A stretch of 64,000 nucleotides of DNA from Deinococcus sp. Leaf326 (GTDB lineage: Bacteria > Deinococcota > Deinococci > Deinococcales > Deinococcaceae). The position numbers and the translations under genes are program-made. Numbering within the stretch: position 1 is the stretch's first letter; each line of letters opens with the position of its first letter. Shown here in pieces: positions 27,687 through 36,318 of the stretch. The notes under the pieces are model-generated. The model was not told the DNA's origin. It made no database searches and saw nothing but the letters and a program-made list of their open reading frames with translations. Location of the stretch: assembly GCF_001424185.1 (NCBI RefSeq), contig NZ_LMOM01000014.1:12386-76385 (forward strand). The letters run 5' to 3'.

Positions 27687-28444
27687 GCAGGGACCCCGAG
27701 GTCGAGGGCAGCGGTGACTGCACGGGTCATGGCCTGCACGTCGCGGTGAACCGGCGAACCGGGAGCATACAGCCCTACCGGTTGCCCGGCCGTACTGCTG
27801 TCCAGCCACGTCGCTCCGCGCAGCGGAACAGGTTCGGCGAGGACCGGCAGATGCCGCCGCAGTTCCGCCAGTACCTCGCGGTCGTGCGCGCGCCGGCCCT
27901 CGTACATGGTCGGGATGTACAGCGCGATCCGCAGTTCGGGCCGCAGGCGGTGGTACAGGGCCAACGCGCCCTGGAGGCCGGGCAGGGCGTCCAGACCTTT
28001 TTGGTTGGTCAGGACCGGCACGATGAGTGCGTCGGCCGCGAGGGCGCCCAGAGCCGCGAGCTGCCCGAGGCTGGGAGGGCTGTCGAGCAGGGCAACGTCA
28101 TACTGGTCGCGCACGGCCAGCAGGGCCCGGCGCAGAGTCAGGACCGCCCCGATCTGGCCGCTGATCTGGGCTTCGGCCATAGACAGGCTGATGTGCGAAG
28201 GCACAAGGTCCAGTCCGTGGACCCGGCGGGGCTGGGGAAGTTCCAGGCCCTCGACGGCGACCGGGTAGACCGTGTCTTCCAGGTGCGCGTCCTGCACACC
28301 GAGCCAGTGCGTTAGGCTGGCCTGCGGGTCCAGATCGACGAGCAGAACGCGGCGCCCGGACTGCGCCAGCTCGTAGCCCACGTCACGTACGATGCTGGTT
28401 TTTCCGGCCCCACCGGCATGGTTGAACACCGTCGCTATCTGCAT
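27683..28444 (-). CDS. parA: ParA-family partition ATPase
   Basis: A 253-residue ParA/MinD-type ATPase without an extra N-terminal DNA-binding domain. The deviant Walker A is in [20 protein letters not shown] (near residue 10), Walker A' is [13 protein letters not shown], and Walker B is [11 protein letters not shown]. Together with ParB it moves or positions replicon copies. The ATG at 28444 has TATGGT (28456-28451) exactly six bases upstream, so the message is probably leaderless. A palindrome at 28468-28483 lies just behind the promoter and could allow ParB to regulate the operon. Confidence 0.94.
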   Translation of the reverse strand: MQIATVFNHAGGAGKTSIVRDVGYELAQSGRRVLLVDLDPQASLTHWLGVQDAHLEDTVYPVAVEGLELPQPRRVHGLDLVPSHISLSMAEAQISGQIGAVLTLRRALLAVRDQYDVALLDSPPSLGQLAALGALAADALIVPVLTNQKGLDALPGLQGALALYHRLRPELRIALYIPTMYEGRRAHDREVLAELRRHLPVLAEPVPLRGATWLDSSTAGQPVGLYAPGSPVHRDVQAMTRAVTAALDLGVPA

Positions 28445-28450
28445 GGAACC

Positions 28451-28483
28451 ACCATACCCTGCTCCCGGTCTTACCTGTAAGAC
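28451..28483 (-). promoter_or_regulatory. parA leaderless promoter and adjacent parS-like palindrome
   Basis: TATGGT lies at 28456-28451. GTCTTACCTGTAAGAC (28468-28483) has 7-bp arms and matches the perfect palindrome downstream of parB in 15 of 16 positions. It sits in the -35 region, so binding there could both mark the centromere and repress parAB. The rest of 28484-28728 holds no gene I can recognise. Confidence 0.6.
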
Positions 28484-28728
28484 TGGCCGGATTCTGCCCG
28501 CTTCTCTGTTGGTGGATCCGGGTCTGTCAGACGCGACGGGACAGCGGGCCTCATAGGCACCTCTTCGCCAACCTTCTCACGGCGTGTGGAGATCAGGGTG
28601 AAGGGGTAGCCTCTCTCCTCTCTGCCCTCGACGGACGCCTCCGCAAGTTTCTACGGGTGTGGAGGGTCAGGACTCGGAGACCCGTGTAACCCTGATCCCG
28701 ACCTTCCTACGACCCTATACAGGCCTCG

Positions 28729-30231
28729 TCAGGCTTTGCGCCGGCGCTTCACGTCGTACATGCGGGTGTCGGCCAGGGTCAATAAACCGGACCAGTCCCC
28801 CTCGCCGGTGGTCGCGGTTCCCACACTGACCCCGAGCGGAAAGGAGAGGTCCTGGCTGACCGCCTGCCCGACCTGATCCGCCCAGTGCTGGAGCGTGTCA
28901 CTGGAATAGACACCATGCAGGACAAGTACGAATTCGTCCCCTCCCAGGCGGTAGACCTGCCCCTGCGGAGCGAATTCTCCGGCCAGAGCACTGGCGAACA
29001 GCCGCAGCGCCCGGTCGCCCTCGGCGTGGCCAGCGCGGTCGTTCAGGGCTTTGAACCCGTCGAGGTCCATCAAGGCCAGGGTCAGGGGGACACCGGGTTC
29101 CAGCGCGCCCAGGGCCTCTTCCAGAGCGCGGCGGTTGCCCACGCCGGTCAGGGCGTCCTGCCGCGAGGCCAGCGTGGCGGCCTCCAGCGTTTCGTGCCGC
29201 CCGATGACCGAGCGAATGCTGCGGCCCGCCGCCTCCAGCAGTGCCCGGTCGCTCTCTCGCCAGGGGGACCGGCGCAGGGTCTCGCCTACCCGCAGGACGA
29301 TCAGGGTAGCGGCGGCGCCCTCCCACTCCCCCAGGGGAATCCAGGCGCCCGCCTGCACACCCGACTGCACCGCGCCGGGCAGGGCGTCGGGGTGCTCGGA
29401 ATAGCGGTCGACATACACGCTGTACCGGTGGGAGACGCTGGTGGCCGTCACGCTGCGCGGGCCCTGGGCAATGGTCTCGGCGAGGTGGTCCAGACTGGCT
29501 GGAAGCCCGGTGCGGCAGTGAACCAGGCGGACCTGCTTGCGGCCGTTCCGGATGCTCAGGAGACCGGTCCAGTCGGCAGAGATGGCCTGCCCCAGCAGTT
29601 CGGCCGCCTGAAGGGTGATGTCCTCCGGGGCGCCGCTCAGCTCTCCGAAGGCCGTGATGGCCTCCAGGGTCTGGGCGTGGGCCAGCTCCCGTTGCAACTC
29701 GGCCATATGCCTCGCCTGGGCATCCACCTGACGCCTGAGCTCCTCGGTATGGCGGCGCAGTTCCAGCTCGCTCATCGCCATGTCGGCTAGATCCTGGAGG
29801 ACCCGCAGATCGGTTTCGCTCAGGGTCCGGGGGGTGAGGTCCACGACGCACAGGGTGCCGATGTGCAGGCCGCGCGGGGTACTCAGCGGGGCACCCGCGT
29901 ACATGCGGCACCCGTCCTGCGTGGCGGGCAGGTCTTGGAATCGCCCGTCGAGCCTCAGGTCCGGGACCAGCAGCGGCGTGTCCTGCAGGATGGTCCAGGC
30001 ACAGGGCGAGTCGGCCCGTGGCAGTTCATACTCCGGGATTCCGGTGGTGGCCTTGCCCCAGTGCCGTTCCTGATCGACGAAGTTGAGGACGGCGATCGGC
30101 ACCTCCAGCAGCCGCGAGGCGAGGCGGGTGATTCGGTCGAAGGCTTCCTCGGCCGGCGTATCCAGGATGTCGTAGCGGGCCAGATCCAGGAGGCGAGCGG
30201 CTTCGTCGGAGGGCAGCGGGGCGGTCCTCAT
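28729..30231 (-). CDS. GAF-GGDEF protein (probable diguanylate cyclase)
   Basis: A 500-residue soluble protein. The N-terminal GAF domain (about residues 15-165) has LLDLARYDILDTPAEEAFDR, PIAVLNFVDQERHWGK and CAWTILQ. A coiled-coil stretch (about 165-200) leads to a second GAF-like domain (about 200-335). The C-terminal GGDEF domain has DALTGVGNRRALEEALG and an intact active site, RLGGDEF. It should make cyclic di-GMP in response to an unknown signal. No RxxD inhibitory site is seen five residues before GGDEF, so product feedback may be absent. The ATG at 30231 has TAAGGT (30243-30238) six bases upstream and is probably leaderless. Confidence 0.87.
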   Translation of the reverse strand: MRTAPLPSDEAARLLDLARYDILDTPAEEAFDRITRLASRLLEVPIAVLNFVDQERHWGKATTGIPEYELPRADSPCAWTILQDTPLLVPDLRLDGRFQDLPATQDGCRMYAGAPLSTPRGLHIGTLCVVDLTPRTLSETDLRVLQDLADMAMSELELRRHTEELRRQVDAQARHMAELQRELAHAQTLEAITAFGELSGAPEDITLQAAELLGQAISADWTGLLSIRNGRKQVRLVHCRTGLPASLDHLAETIAQGPRSVTATSVSHRYSVYVDRYSEHPDALPGAVQSGVQAGAWIPLGEWEGAAATLIVLRVGETLRRSPWRESDRALLEAAGRSIRSVIGRHETLEAATLASRQDALTGVGNRRALEEALGALEPGVPLTLALMDLDGFKALNDRAGHAEGDRALRLFASALAGEFAPQGQVYRLGGDEFVLVLHGVYSSDTLQHWADQVGQAVSQDLSFPLGVSVGTATTGEGDWSGLLTLADTRMYDVKRRRKA

Positions 30232-30316
30232 GCCCCTACCTTAACGCCGGTTCCTGTGTGAACTCCGGCGGTGGCCCGGTAGGGGAGACAGCCAGTCATC
30301 TGGCTCTTCAGAAGTT

Positions 30317-30355
30317 CGGAGGGGAACTGCGTAGCGTATATGCAGTTCCCCTCCG
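30317..30355 (-). terminator. Terminator of the first Dpp-type operon
   Basis: CGGAGGGGAACTGC (30317-30330) pairs with GCAGTTCCCCTCCG (30342-30355), a perfect 14-bp stem 22 bases after the last permease gene. Confidence 0.65.
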
Positions 30356-30377
30356 GCAGCAGCCTCTTCCTCCTCAG

Positions 30378-31247
30378 CTAGTGCTGCTGCCGGGGGTCGA
30401 ACACGTCGCGTAGGCCGTCGCCGATGAGATTGAAGGCCAGCACGGTCAGCAGGATGGCGAGGGCGGGCGCGCTGGAGGCCAGCGGCGCCTGTGAGATGTA
30501 GTTGCGTGTCTCGGAAACCATCGCTCCCCACTCCGGCGTGGGCGGCTGTGCCCCAAAGCCGATGAAGCCCAGGCCGGCCGCGGTGAGGATCGCGCTGCCC
30601 ACGTCGAAACTGCCCTGGACCAGCAGTGGCGTCAGGGTATTGGGCAGCAGGTGGCGCAGGGCGATGCGGCCCGGCGTGCCGCCCAGTGCCCGCGCCGCCT
30701 CGACGAACTCGCGCTCGCGCAGGGCCAGCACCTGGGCGCGCACCAGGCGGGCATAGGTCGGCCAGGACACGAGCGCCACCGCGATCATGACGTTGGTTAG
30801 GTTTGGTCCCAGGGCTGCCGAAATCGCCATCGCCAGGATCAGGCTGGGGAAGGCCAGAAAAACGTCGGTCACGCGCATGATGGCCTCGTCCCACCACCCG
30901 CCGCGCAGCCCGGCGATGAGACCGACGAGGGTGCCGCTCACCAGAGAGGCGAGCATGACGCCTACGCCAAGGCCCAGCGAGATGCGCGCGCCGCTCAGCA
31001 CGCGGGCCAGCACGTCGCGGCCGAGCTGGTCGGTGCCCAGTGGGTGGGCCGTGCTGGGTCCGCTCAGGCGCGCGGCGAGGTCCTGGGTGGCGGCTCCGCC
31101 GGTCAGCAGCGGCCCGAACACGGCGCACACCACCAGGAAGGTGAGGAGGGCCAGACCCAGAACCGCGCCGTTGTTGCGCCGCAGCCGCCGCCACGCTGTG
31201 CTCCAGGCGGCGGCCTGAGCGCCGCTTTTCCACTTGACGGCCGTCAC
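30378..31247 (-). CDS. Peptide/nickel-type ABC transporter permease (DppC family)
   Basis: A 289-residue permease with one N-terminal membrane segment, the DppC-type phrase AHPLGTDQLGRDVLARVLSG, and the ATPase-contacting loop EFVEAARALGGTPGRIALRH. It pairs with the DppB-type protein encoded upstream; its GTG start at 31247 overlaps that gene's stop (GTGA). No ATPase gene follows, so the transporter must borrow ATPases encoded elsewhere. The ligand, a peptide or oligosaccharide, is unknown. Confidence 0.88.
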   Translation of the reverse strand: MTAVKWKSGAQAAAWSTAWRRLRRNNGAVLGLALLTFLVVCAVFGPLLTGGAATQDLAARLSGPSTAHPLGTDQLGRDVLARVLSGARISLGLGVGVMLASLVSGTLVGLIAGLRGGWWDEAIMRVTDVFLAFPSLILAMAISAALGPNLTNVMIAVALVSWPTYARLVRAQVLALREREFVEAARALGGTPGRIALRHLLPNTLTPLLVQGSFDVGSAILTAAGLGFIGFGAQPPTPEWGAMVSETRNYISQAPLASSAPALAILLTVLAFNLIGDGLRDVFDPRQQH

Positions 31248-32251
31248 TGGTAGCTGATCCTCGGGTCAAAAAAGGCGTAGGCGAGATCCACGAGCAGATT
31301 GACGACCGAGTAGGCCAGTCCGGCGACGAGCGTAACGCCCATCACGGCCGGAAAGTCGAGGCTGATGGCCGAGGTCGTGGCGTAGCCGCCAATGCCCGGC
31401 CACGAAAAGATAGTCTCAGTGAGGACTGCGCCGGTCAGCAGGCCGCCGAACAGGCCGCCGAAGACCGTGAGCAGGGGCAGGGCCGCGTTGCGCAGGGCGT
31501 GCTTGGCGATCACGCGGCTGCGCTTCATGCCCTTGGCCCGCGCCGTGCGGATGTAGTCCTGCGACAGCACTTCCAGCAGGGCGCTGCGGGTCATGCGGGT
31601 CAGCAGCGCCGCCGAATAGGCGCCCAGCACCAGTCCCGGCAGGATCATGTGCCGCAGGGCGTCTACGAACACCTCGCGGTCGCCGGCCAGCAGGGCGTCC
31701 ACCGTCACCAGCCCGGTGTGTACGGGCGGCGGCAGGCTGTACGAGTCCAGGCGGCCCGGCCCCGGCAACCAGCCGAGTTTTTCGTGAAAGAGGGTCAGGG
31801 CCAGGATCGCCAGCCAGTACACCGGCGTGGCCCCACCCAGCAGCGAGAAGATGCGTGCCGTGAGGTCCGGCCAGCGCCCGTGCCACAGCGCTGCGACGAT
31901 CCCCAGCGGTAGCCCGATAAGAAGCGCGAAGACCACCGCCACCAGTGTGATCTCCAGGGTCGCCGGAAAGAATTGGCGCAGGTCGGCGGTGATGCTGTTC
32001 TGGGTGCGCAGCGAGGTACCCAGGTCGCCCTGCAGCAGCCCCTTCATGTACAGGCTGTACTGCACGGGCAGCGGCTGGTCGAGGCCGTAGCGGCTGCGGA
32101 ATTCTGCGAGCTGTTCCTCACGGGCGTTGTTGCCCATGACGGCGGCGGCCGGGTCGGCGGGCAGCGTGTGCGAGATCAGAAAGGCCGTGAGCGTGACGCC
32201 CCACAGCACGAAGATCATCAGGCCCAAGCGTTTCAGGATATAGACGAGCAG
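31244..32251 (-). CDS. Peptide/nickel-type ABC transporter permease (DppB family), possible CTG start
   Basis: A DppB-type permease with the expected N-terminal helix LMIFVLWGVTLTAFLISHTL, then LPADPAAAVMG, GLDQPLPVQY and the coupling loop YIRTARAKGMKRSRVIAKHA. The conventional start is TTG 32227, but that drops the usual first residues and lacks a ribosome-binding site. Seven bases after GGAGG, at 32251, an in-frame CTG opens LVYILKRLGLMIF, matching the usual DppB N-terminus, so CTG initiation is proposed. If TTG is used the protein is 327 residues. It lies between the binding-protein and DppC-type genes. Confidence 0.82.
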   Translation of the reverse strand: MLVYILKRLGLMIFVLWGVTLTAFLISHTLPADPAAAVMGNNAREEQLAEFRSRYGLDQPLPVQYSLYMKGLLQGDLGTSLRTQNSITADLRQFFPATLEITLVAVVFALLIGLPLGIVAALWHGRWPDLTARIFSLLGGATPVYWLAILALTLFHEKLGWLPGPGRLDSYSLPPPVHTGLVTVDALLAGDREVFVDALRHMILPGLVLGAYSAALLTRMTRSALLEVLSQDYIRTARAKGMKRSRVIAKHALRNAALPLLTVFGGLFGGLLTGAVLTETIFSWPGIGGYATTSAISLDFPAVMGVTLVAGLAYSVVNLLVDLAYAFFDPRISYQ

Positions 32252-32315
32252 ACGGCCACCTCCAGACGGAATCGGCCGGCAGGGGAGACTCGCGCCCCCT
32301 GTCCGGCCGAAAACT

Positions 32316-33932
32316 TCACTTCTTGCTGACGCGCTCGAACTGCACGTTGCCGTTGGCGTCGCGCACGAAACCGGTGATGCTCTTGCCCGTCACGACCGGC
32401 TTGTTGGGCTGGTACAGCACCGCGTAGGGGCCGTCGTCGACCATCAGCTTGGTGAGCTGGGCGTAGAGGTTGAGCCGCTTGGCCTGGTTGGTCTCGGTCG
32501 CCGCCGCCTGCGCGAGCTGGCTGGCCTGGGGGTTGTTCCAGGCGTTGCGCCACGCCAGCGACTTGGCGCCGTAGTCGCTCAGGGGCGTGCCGTTGCCGTC
32601 GGCGTCGGGGTAGTCCGGCCCCCAGTACATCAGGATCATGCTGGTCTTCTGGGCGCGGTAGGCGGTGAGCAGTTCGGAGGTCACGCTCTGGCGGATGTTG
32701 ACCTTGATGCCCACCTTGGCGAGGTCCGACTGGAGCTTGGCGGCGAGGTCCTGGCAGGGCACGCCGCCGGGGCAGGCGCCGGTGCCGATCTGCATGTCCA
32801 CGGAGAACCCGTCCGGTTTGCCGGCGGCGCGCAGCAGGGCCTTGGCCTTGGCAGGGTCGTAGGGGTAGCTGATCTGCGGGTTGGACCCCGCCATGCCCAG
32901 CGGGATGATGGTCTGGGTCTTGCGCGCCAGCCCCTGCAGCAGGCTCTTGATGATGCCGTCCTGGTCGATGGCGTAACGCACTGCCTGCCGGACGCGCGGG
33001 TCTTCAAAGGCCGAGCCCTTGGCCGAGTTCATGCCCAGGTACGCCAGAGTGAAGGTATCGGTCTTGAGCGCCTTGAGGTTGGCGTTCGTCTGCGCGGCCT
33101 TGAAGGCGTCGGGGGTGTAATCCCAGGCCACGTCGATCTCGCCCGAATTGAGCGCGGTCTGCTGCGCGGCCGATTCCTGCATGTAGCGCAGGATCACGCG
33201 TTTGATGGTGGGCGAACGCCGGAAGGCGTTGGGATTGGCGTCCAGAGCGATCTGCGCACTCTGGTCCCAGCGGTTGAGCTTGAAGGGGCCGCTGCCCGCC
33301 GAGTGGTTTTTGAGCCACGCGCTGCCGTAATCCCCGTTCTGAACATGCGCCTTCGCCTCGGTGCTGTCCACGATGCCCCCCACGTTGAAGGTGAGCAGCG
33401 CCAGGACGATGTTGGGGTTGGCGGTCTTGGGAATCTCCATCACGACCGTTTTGGCGTCGGGGGCCGTCACGGAGCCGGCCTTCAGGTTGGCTACGTCGGT
33501 GAGCAGGAAGCTCGACGGCGTCTTGAGGGTGATCACCCGTTCGAGCGAGTACACCACGTCGGCCGCCGTCACGGGGCGCCCGGTGCTGAACTTGGCGTCG
33601 CGCAGCTTGAAGGTGATGCGCGAACCCGTGCTCGTGGGCGTCACGGTCCAACTGCTCGCCAGTCGGGGGCGCAGGGTCTTGAGGTTGTTGCCCTCGTAGG
33701 CCACGAGCGTGTCGTAAATGTTGCCCAGGATCAGCGTTCCCGAGAATTCGTAGGCCACGCCGGGGTCGAGCGTAATGAGGTCGCTGAAGTCGCCGCCGAC
33801 CACCAGCGTGTTCTGGCGCTGCGCTCCGGCGAGCCCTGCGCCCAGCAGCGCCGTGCACATCAGAGTTCTGGTCAGCAGGGTCCGGGACAGTAGCGTCCGG
33901 TTCAACTGGGGAAAAGCCGAGGTCAGGGTCAT
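32316..33932 (-). CDS. Extracellular solute-binding protein family 5 (DppA/OppA type)
   Basis: A 538-residue binding protein with a signal peptide whose hydrophobic core ends ALLGAGLAGAQ, then typical family-5 motifs: ITFKLRDAKFSTGRPVTAAD, SGPFKLNRWD and RQAVRYAIDQDGI. It captures the ligand in the periplasm for the two permeases encoded downstream. The ATG at 33932 follows AAGGAGA. Two cysteines close together (TGACPGGVPC) could form a disulphide. The ligand may be a peptide, an oligosaccharide or another small molecule; the upstream cupin genes do not resolve this. Confidence 0.88.
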   Translation of the reverse strand: MTLTSAFPQLNRTLLSRTLLTRTLMCTALLGAGLAGAQRQNTLVVGGDFSDLITLDPGVAYEFSGTLILGNIYDTLVAYEGNNLKTLRPRLASSWTVTPTSTGSRITFKLRDAKFSTGRPVTAADVVYSLERVITLKTPSSFLLTDVANLKAGSVTAPDAKTVVMEIPKTANPNIVLALLTFNVGGIVDSTEAKAHVQNGDYGSAWLKNHSAGSGPFKLNRWDQSAQIALDANPNAFRRSPTIKRVILRYMQESAAQQTALNSGEIDVAWDYTPDAFKAAQTNANLKALKTDTFTLAYLGMNSAKGSAFEDPRVRQAVRYAIDQDGIIKSLLQGLARKTQTIIPLGMAGSNPQISYPYDPAKAKALLRAAGKPDGFSVDMQIGTGACPGGVPCQDLAAKLQSDLAKVGIKVNIRQSVTSELLTAYRAQKTSMILMYWGPDYPDADGNGTPLSDYGAKSLAWRNAWNNPQASQLAQAAATETNQAKRLNLYAQLTKLMVDDGPYAVLYQPNKPVVTGKSITGFVRDANGNVQFERVSKK

Positions 33933-33991
33933 GGGATCTCCTTCGGAACAAGGGCGGTTCAGGGCAAGGGAGTCTGCGGGGACGTTCAGGG

Positions 33992-34390
33992 TCAGGGGAG
34001 AGACCCTGCGGCCATCTGGGCCGCCTCGGCGGGGTAGGCGGCTTTCAGGTCCGCGAAGTCCTGGGGTCTCCCGACCCACCACCACAGCACCTCGGCGTCC
34101 TCCACGGCGCGCGTGACGTGACCCTCGCCGGCTGGGATGAGCATGAAGGTACCGGGGCCGGCGAGATGGACCTGACCGCCGATCTCGATCTCGACCTGCC
34201 CGCTCAGGACATACGAATATTCGTCGGCGGGGTGCGTGGACTCGCCCGCCAGGGGGACCTGCTGCCCGCGCCGCATCCGCGCGGTGCCGACCAGCGTGCT
34301 GCCCGCGCTGTTCTCCGCATTGGCCAGATGCTCGAACACGAGCCCGATGGGACCTGCCTGGGTGCCGAAACCGACTTGCCGTGTGTGCAT
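33992..34390 (-). CDS. Small cupin-domain protein
   Basis: A 132-residue single-domain cupin. The first motif is seen in STHPADEYSYVLSGQVEIEI and the second in GTFMLIPAGEGHVTRAVED. Metal ligands would be the His and Glu of HPADEYSYVL and the His of GEGHV. Cupins of this size can be small enzymes or ligand-binding proteins. It lies between the XRE-cupin regulator and the Dpp-type binding-protein gene on the same strand, so it may process or sense the transported compound. The ATG at 34390 follows GCGAGG; a GTG two codons upstream is an alternative. Confidence 0.75.
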   Translation of the reverse strand: MHTRQVGFGTQAGPIGLVFEHLANAENSAGSTLVGTARMRRGQQVPLAGESTHPADEYSYVLSGQVEIEIGGQVHLAGPGTFMLIPAGEGHVTRAVEDAEVLWWWVGRPQDFADLKAAYPAEAAQMAAGSLP

Positions 34391-34424
34391 GGTCACCTCG
34401 CGCCTTCTCGGAGCCGCGCTTCAT

Positions 34425-34961
34425 TCAGAACAGGGTGGGGGTACCGACCCAGAGCAGCACGGTGTCGCGGCCGCCCCGGTTTTCCCAGAGATGGGGAGTG
34501 GTGGACTGGTAGTGCACGCTGTCGCCGGGATGCAGGTCGAACTCGCGGTCCTCGATTCCCAGGTGCAGGCTGCCCTCCAGCACGTAGAAGAATTCCTCGC
34601 CGGCATGGGTGGTCATCTCCGAGACCATGCCGGGCGCGAGGCGGGTCAGCAGGACCTCGAGGGCGCGGTCGGGCACGCGGCCGGTCAGGGAGGCGAACTG
34701 CTTACGCGCGTCACCGACCGAGAAGTAGAGCTGTTCTCCGGCCCGCTGTACGGCCCCTTCCGGGACGGGCGGGGCCACGAAATACGGCGTCGAGACCTGA
34801 AGCGCCCCGGCGATCCGCGTCAGGGAGGTCAGCGACGGCGAAGCCTTGTCGCGCTCGACCTGCGACAGGAACGGCTTGGAGAGATCGGCCGCGCGGGCGA
34901 CTTCTTCGAGGGTCAGGCCCAGCAGCCGTCGGCGCGAGCGGATTTTGGCTCCTACACTCAT
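34425..34961 (-). CDS. XRE-family regulator with C-terminal cupin domain
   Basis: A 178-residue regulator: helix-turn-helix at about residues 5-60 (IRSRRRLLGLTLEEVARAAD then LSKPFLSQVERDKASPSLTS) and a cupin sensor at about 105-175 (TTHAGEEFFYVLEGSLHLGI, FDLHPGDSVHYQSTTPHLWEN). This architecture is common in regulators of amino-acid, polyamine and peptide metabolism. It is the first gene of a likely operon with the cupin and Dpp-type transporter. The ATG at 34961 is set by CAGGAGCC. A palindrome at 35195-35211 upstream may be its operator. Confidence 0.88.
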   Translation of the reverse strand: MSVGAKIRSRRRLLGLTLEEVARAADLSKPFLSQVERDKASPSLTSLTRIAGALQVSTPYFVAPPVPEGAVQRAGEQLYFSVGDARKQFASLTGRVPDRALEVLLTRLAPGMVSEMTTHAGEEFFYVLEGSLHLGIEDREFDLHPGDSVHYQSTTPHLWENRGGRDTVLLWVGTPTLF

Positions 34962-35194
34962 CGGCGGCTCCTGGAAACAGGTGGGGCGCAAGGTGGCCGG
35001 AAAGCCAGATACAGGAAAGCCCTCCAGCCGATTCGGGACGGATGAGGAGAGAGAAGAGAACACCAGTCGGCGCGGTCCGGGTCGGACGCCCGGAGCTGCC
35101 CAGGGAAGCAAAGAGAAATGAACTCCGAGAGGGAATCTTCGTAAGAGGACTGACGATGCGCGAAGTGGCGTTGTGTGGAACTGGGTTAAACGGT

Positions 35195-35211
35195 ATCAAA
35201 CAAAGTTTGAT
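35195..35211. promoter_or_regulatory. Operator-like palindrome upstream of the XRE-cupin operon
   Basis: ATCAAACAAAGTTTGAT has 7-bp arms around a 3-base centre, in an AT-rich patch of the otherwise GC-rich gap 34962-35275. This suits a homodimeric XRE regulator controlling its own operon. No convincing -35/-10 pair was identified. Confidence 0.45.
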
Positions 35212-35275
35212 GCTACGAAAGTTATCTAGAGTGCTGCCGAACTACTCAGGCGCCCCGGTTGGGTGTAGTTGGGAT

Positions 35276-35316
35276 ACAGGAAACGGCCGGATCGTCAAGA
35301 TCCGGCCGTTTCCTGT
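35276..35316 (-). terminator. Strong terminator of the furanose ABC transporter operon
   Basis: ACAGGAAACGGCCGGATC (35276-35293) and GATCCGGCCGTTTCCTGT (35299-35316) form a perfect 18-bp stem with a 5-base loop, six bases after the last permease stop. Confidence 0.8.
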
Positions 35317-35322
35317 GCGCTC

Positions 35323-36318
35323 TCAGGGGGTTCGGCGCGCCGACCTCGCCTGAAGCAGCACGACCACGAGCAGGAAGACCCCGCGGATGACGTTCTGCCA
35401 GAACACGTCAATGCTGATGACACCCTTGCCGTTCTCGAAGTTCAGGATGTTGAACACCAGTCCCAGCAGTGTCACGCCCACCATCGTATTGAACAGCGAA
35501 CCACGCCCGCCGCTCAGCAGGGTGCCGCCTACCACGACCCCGGCGATGGCGGTCAACTCCCAGCCCACGCCCTCGACCGGCTGCCCGGCCCCGAACTGCG
35601 CGGCCAGGATCACGCCCGCCAGCCCCGCGAGCAGGCCCGACAGGGCGTAGACACCTACCTTCACGGCGTCCACCTTCAGGCCCATCAGGCGGGCGGCGTC
35701 CTCGTTGTCGCCCACGCCCAGGGCGCTGCGGCCAAAGCGGGTGGAATTGAGCAGCACGCCGCCGAGCGCCAGGGCCACGAGCAGAAAGACCATCGGCATC
35801 GGTACGCCCAGCAGGTCCCCCTGGCCCAGAAAGGCGAAGGAACTGCCCGAATCCACCGAGACCGCCGCCTGCCCCGAGGCGAGCTGCGCGACTCCCCGTG
35901 CCCCCAGAAAGGTGCCGAGCGTGATGATGAACGGCTCGATCCTCAGCCGCGAGATCAGGACGCCGTTCAGGAGGCCGACGGCCAGCCCGCCCGCCAGCCC
36001 GGCGAGGAGCCCCGCCACGGCCCCGTGTGGACTGGCGAGCGCGGCCAGCACGCTGCTCATGGCTGCCACGCTGCCCACCGAGAGGTCGATGCCGCCCGTG
36101 ACGATCACGAAGGTCATGCCGATGCCGATGAGCAGGAACATGGCGTTGTAACGGAAGAAACTGCTGGCGTTGTAGGCACTCAGGAAACCGTCGTAGCGTA
36201 GAGACGCGAACACCACGAGCAGCAGCAGTGCCCACAGCGCCCCCCGACCTTTCAGGAAGGCCAGGACGTTCGGGCGGGCCGCCGCCCGGGAGGAAGGAGA
36301 AGGCTGGACGGTGGTCAT
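35323..36318 (-). CDS. Sugar ABC transporter permease (YjfF-like)
   Basis: A 331-residue permease of the ribose-transporter class, with FVIVTGGIDLSVGSVAAMSS, IEPFIITLGTFLGARG and AIAGVVVGGTLLSGGRGS. It is the second of two permeases in the operon, as in the E. coli YtfQRT-YjfF galactofuranose importer, and would form a heterodimer with the protein encoded immediately upstream. Its ATG overlaps the preceding stop (ATGA). It is the final gene before an 18-bp stem terminator. Confidence 0.86.
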   Translation of the reverse strand: MTTVQPSPSSRAAARPNVLAFLKGRGALWALLLLVVFASLRYDGFLSAYNASSFFRYNAMFLLIGIGMTFVIVTGGIDLSVGSVAAMSSVLAALASPHGAVAGLLAGLAGGLAVGLLNGVLISRLRIEPFIITLGTFLGARGVAQLASGQAAVSVDSGSSFAFLGQGDLLGVPMPMVFLLVALALGGVLLNSTRFGRSALGVGDNEDAARLMGLKVDAVKVGVYALSGLLAGLAGVILAAQFGAGQPVEGVGWELTAIAGVVVGGTLLSGGRGSLFNTMVGVTLLGLVFNILNFENGKGVISIDVFWQNVIRGVFLLVVVLLQARSARRTP

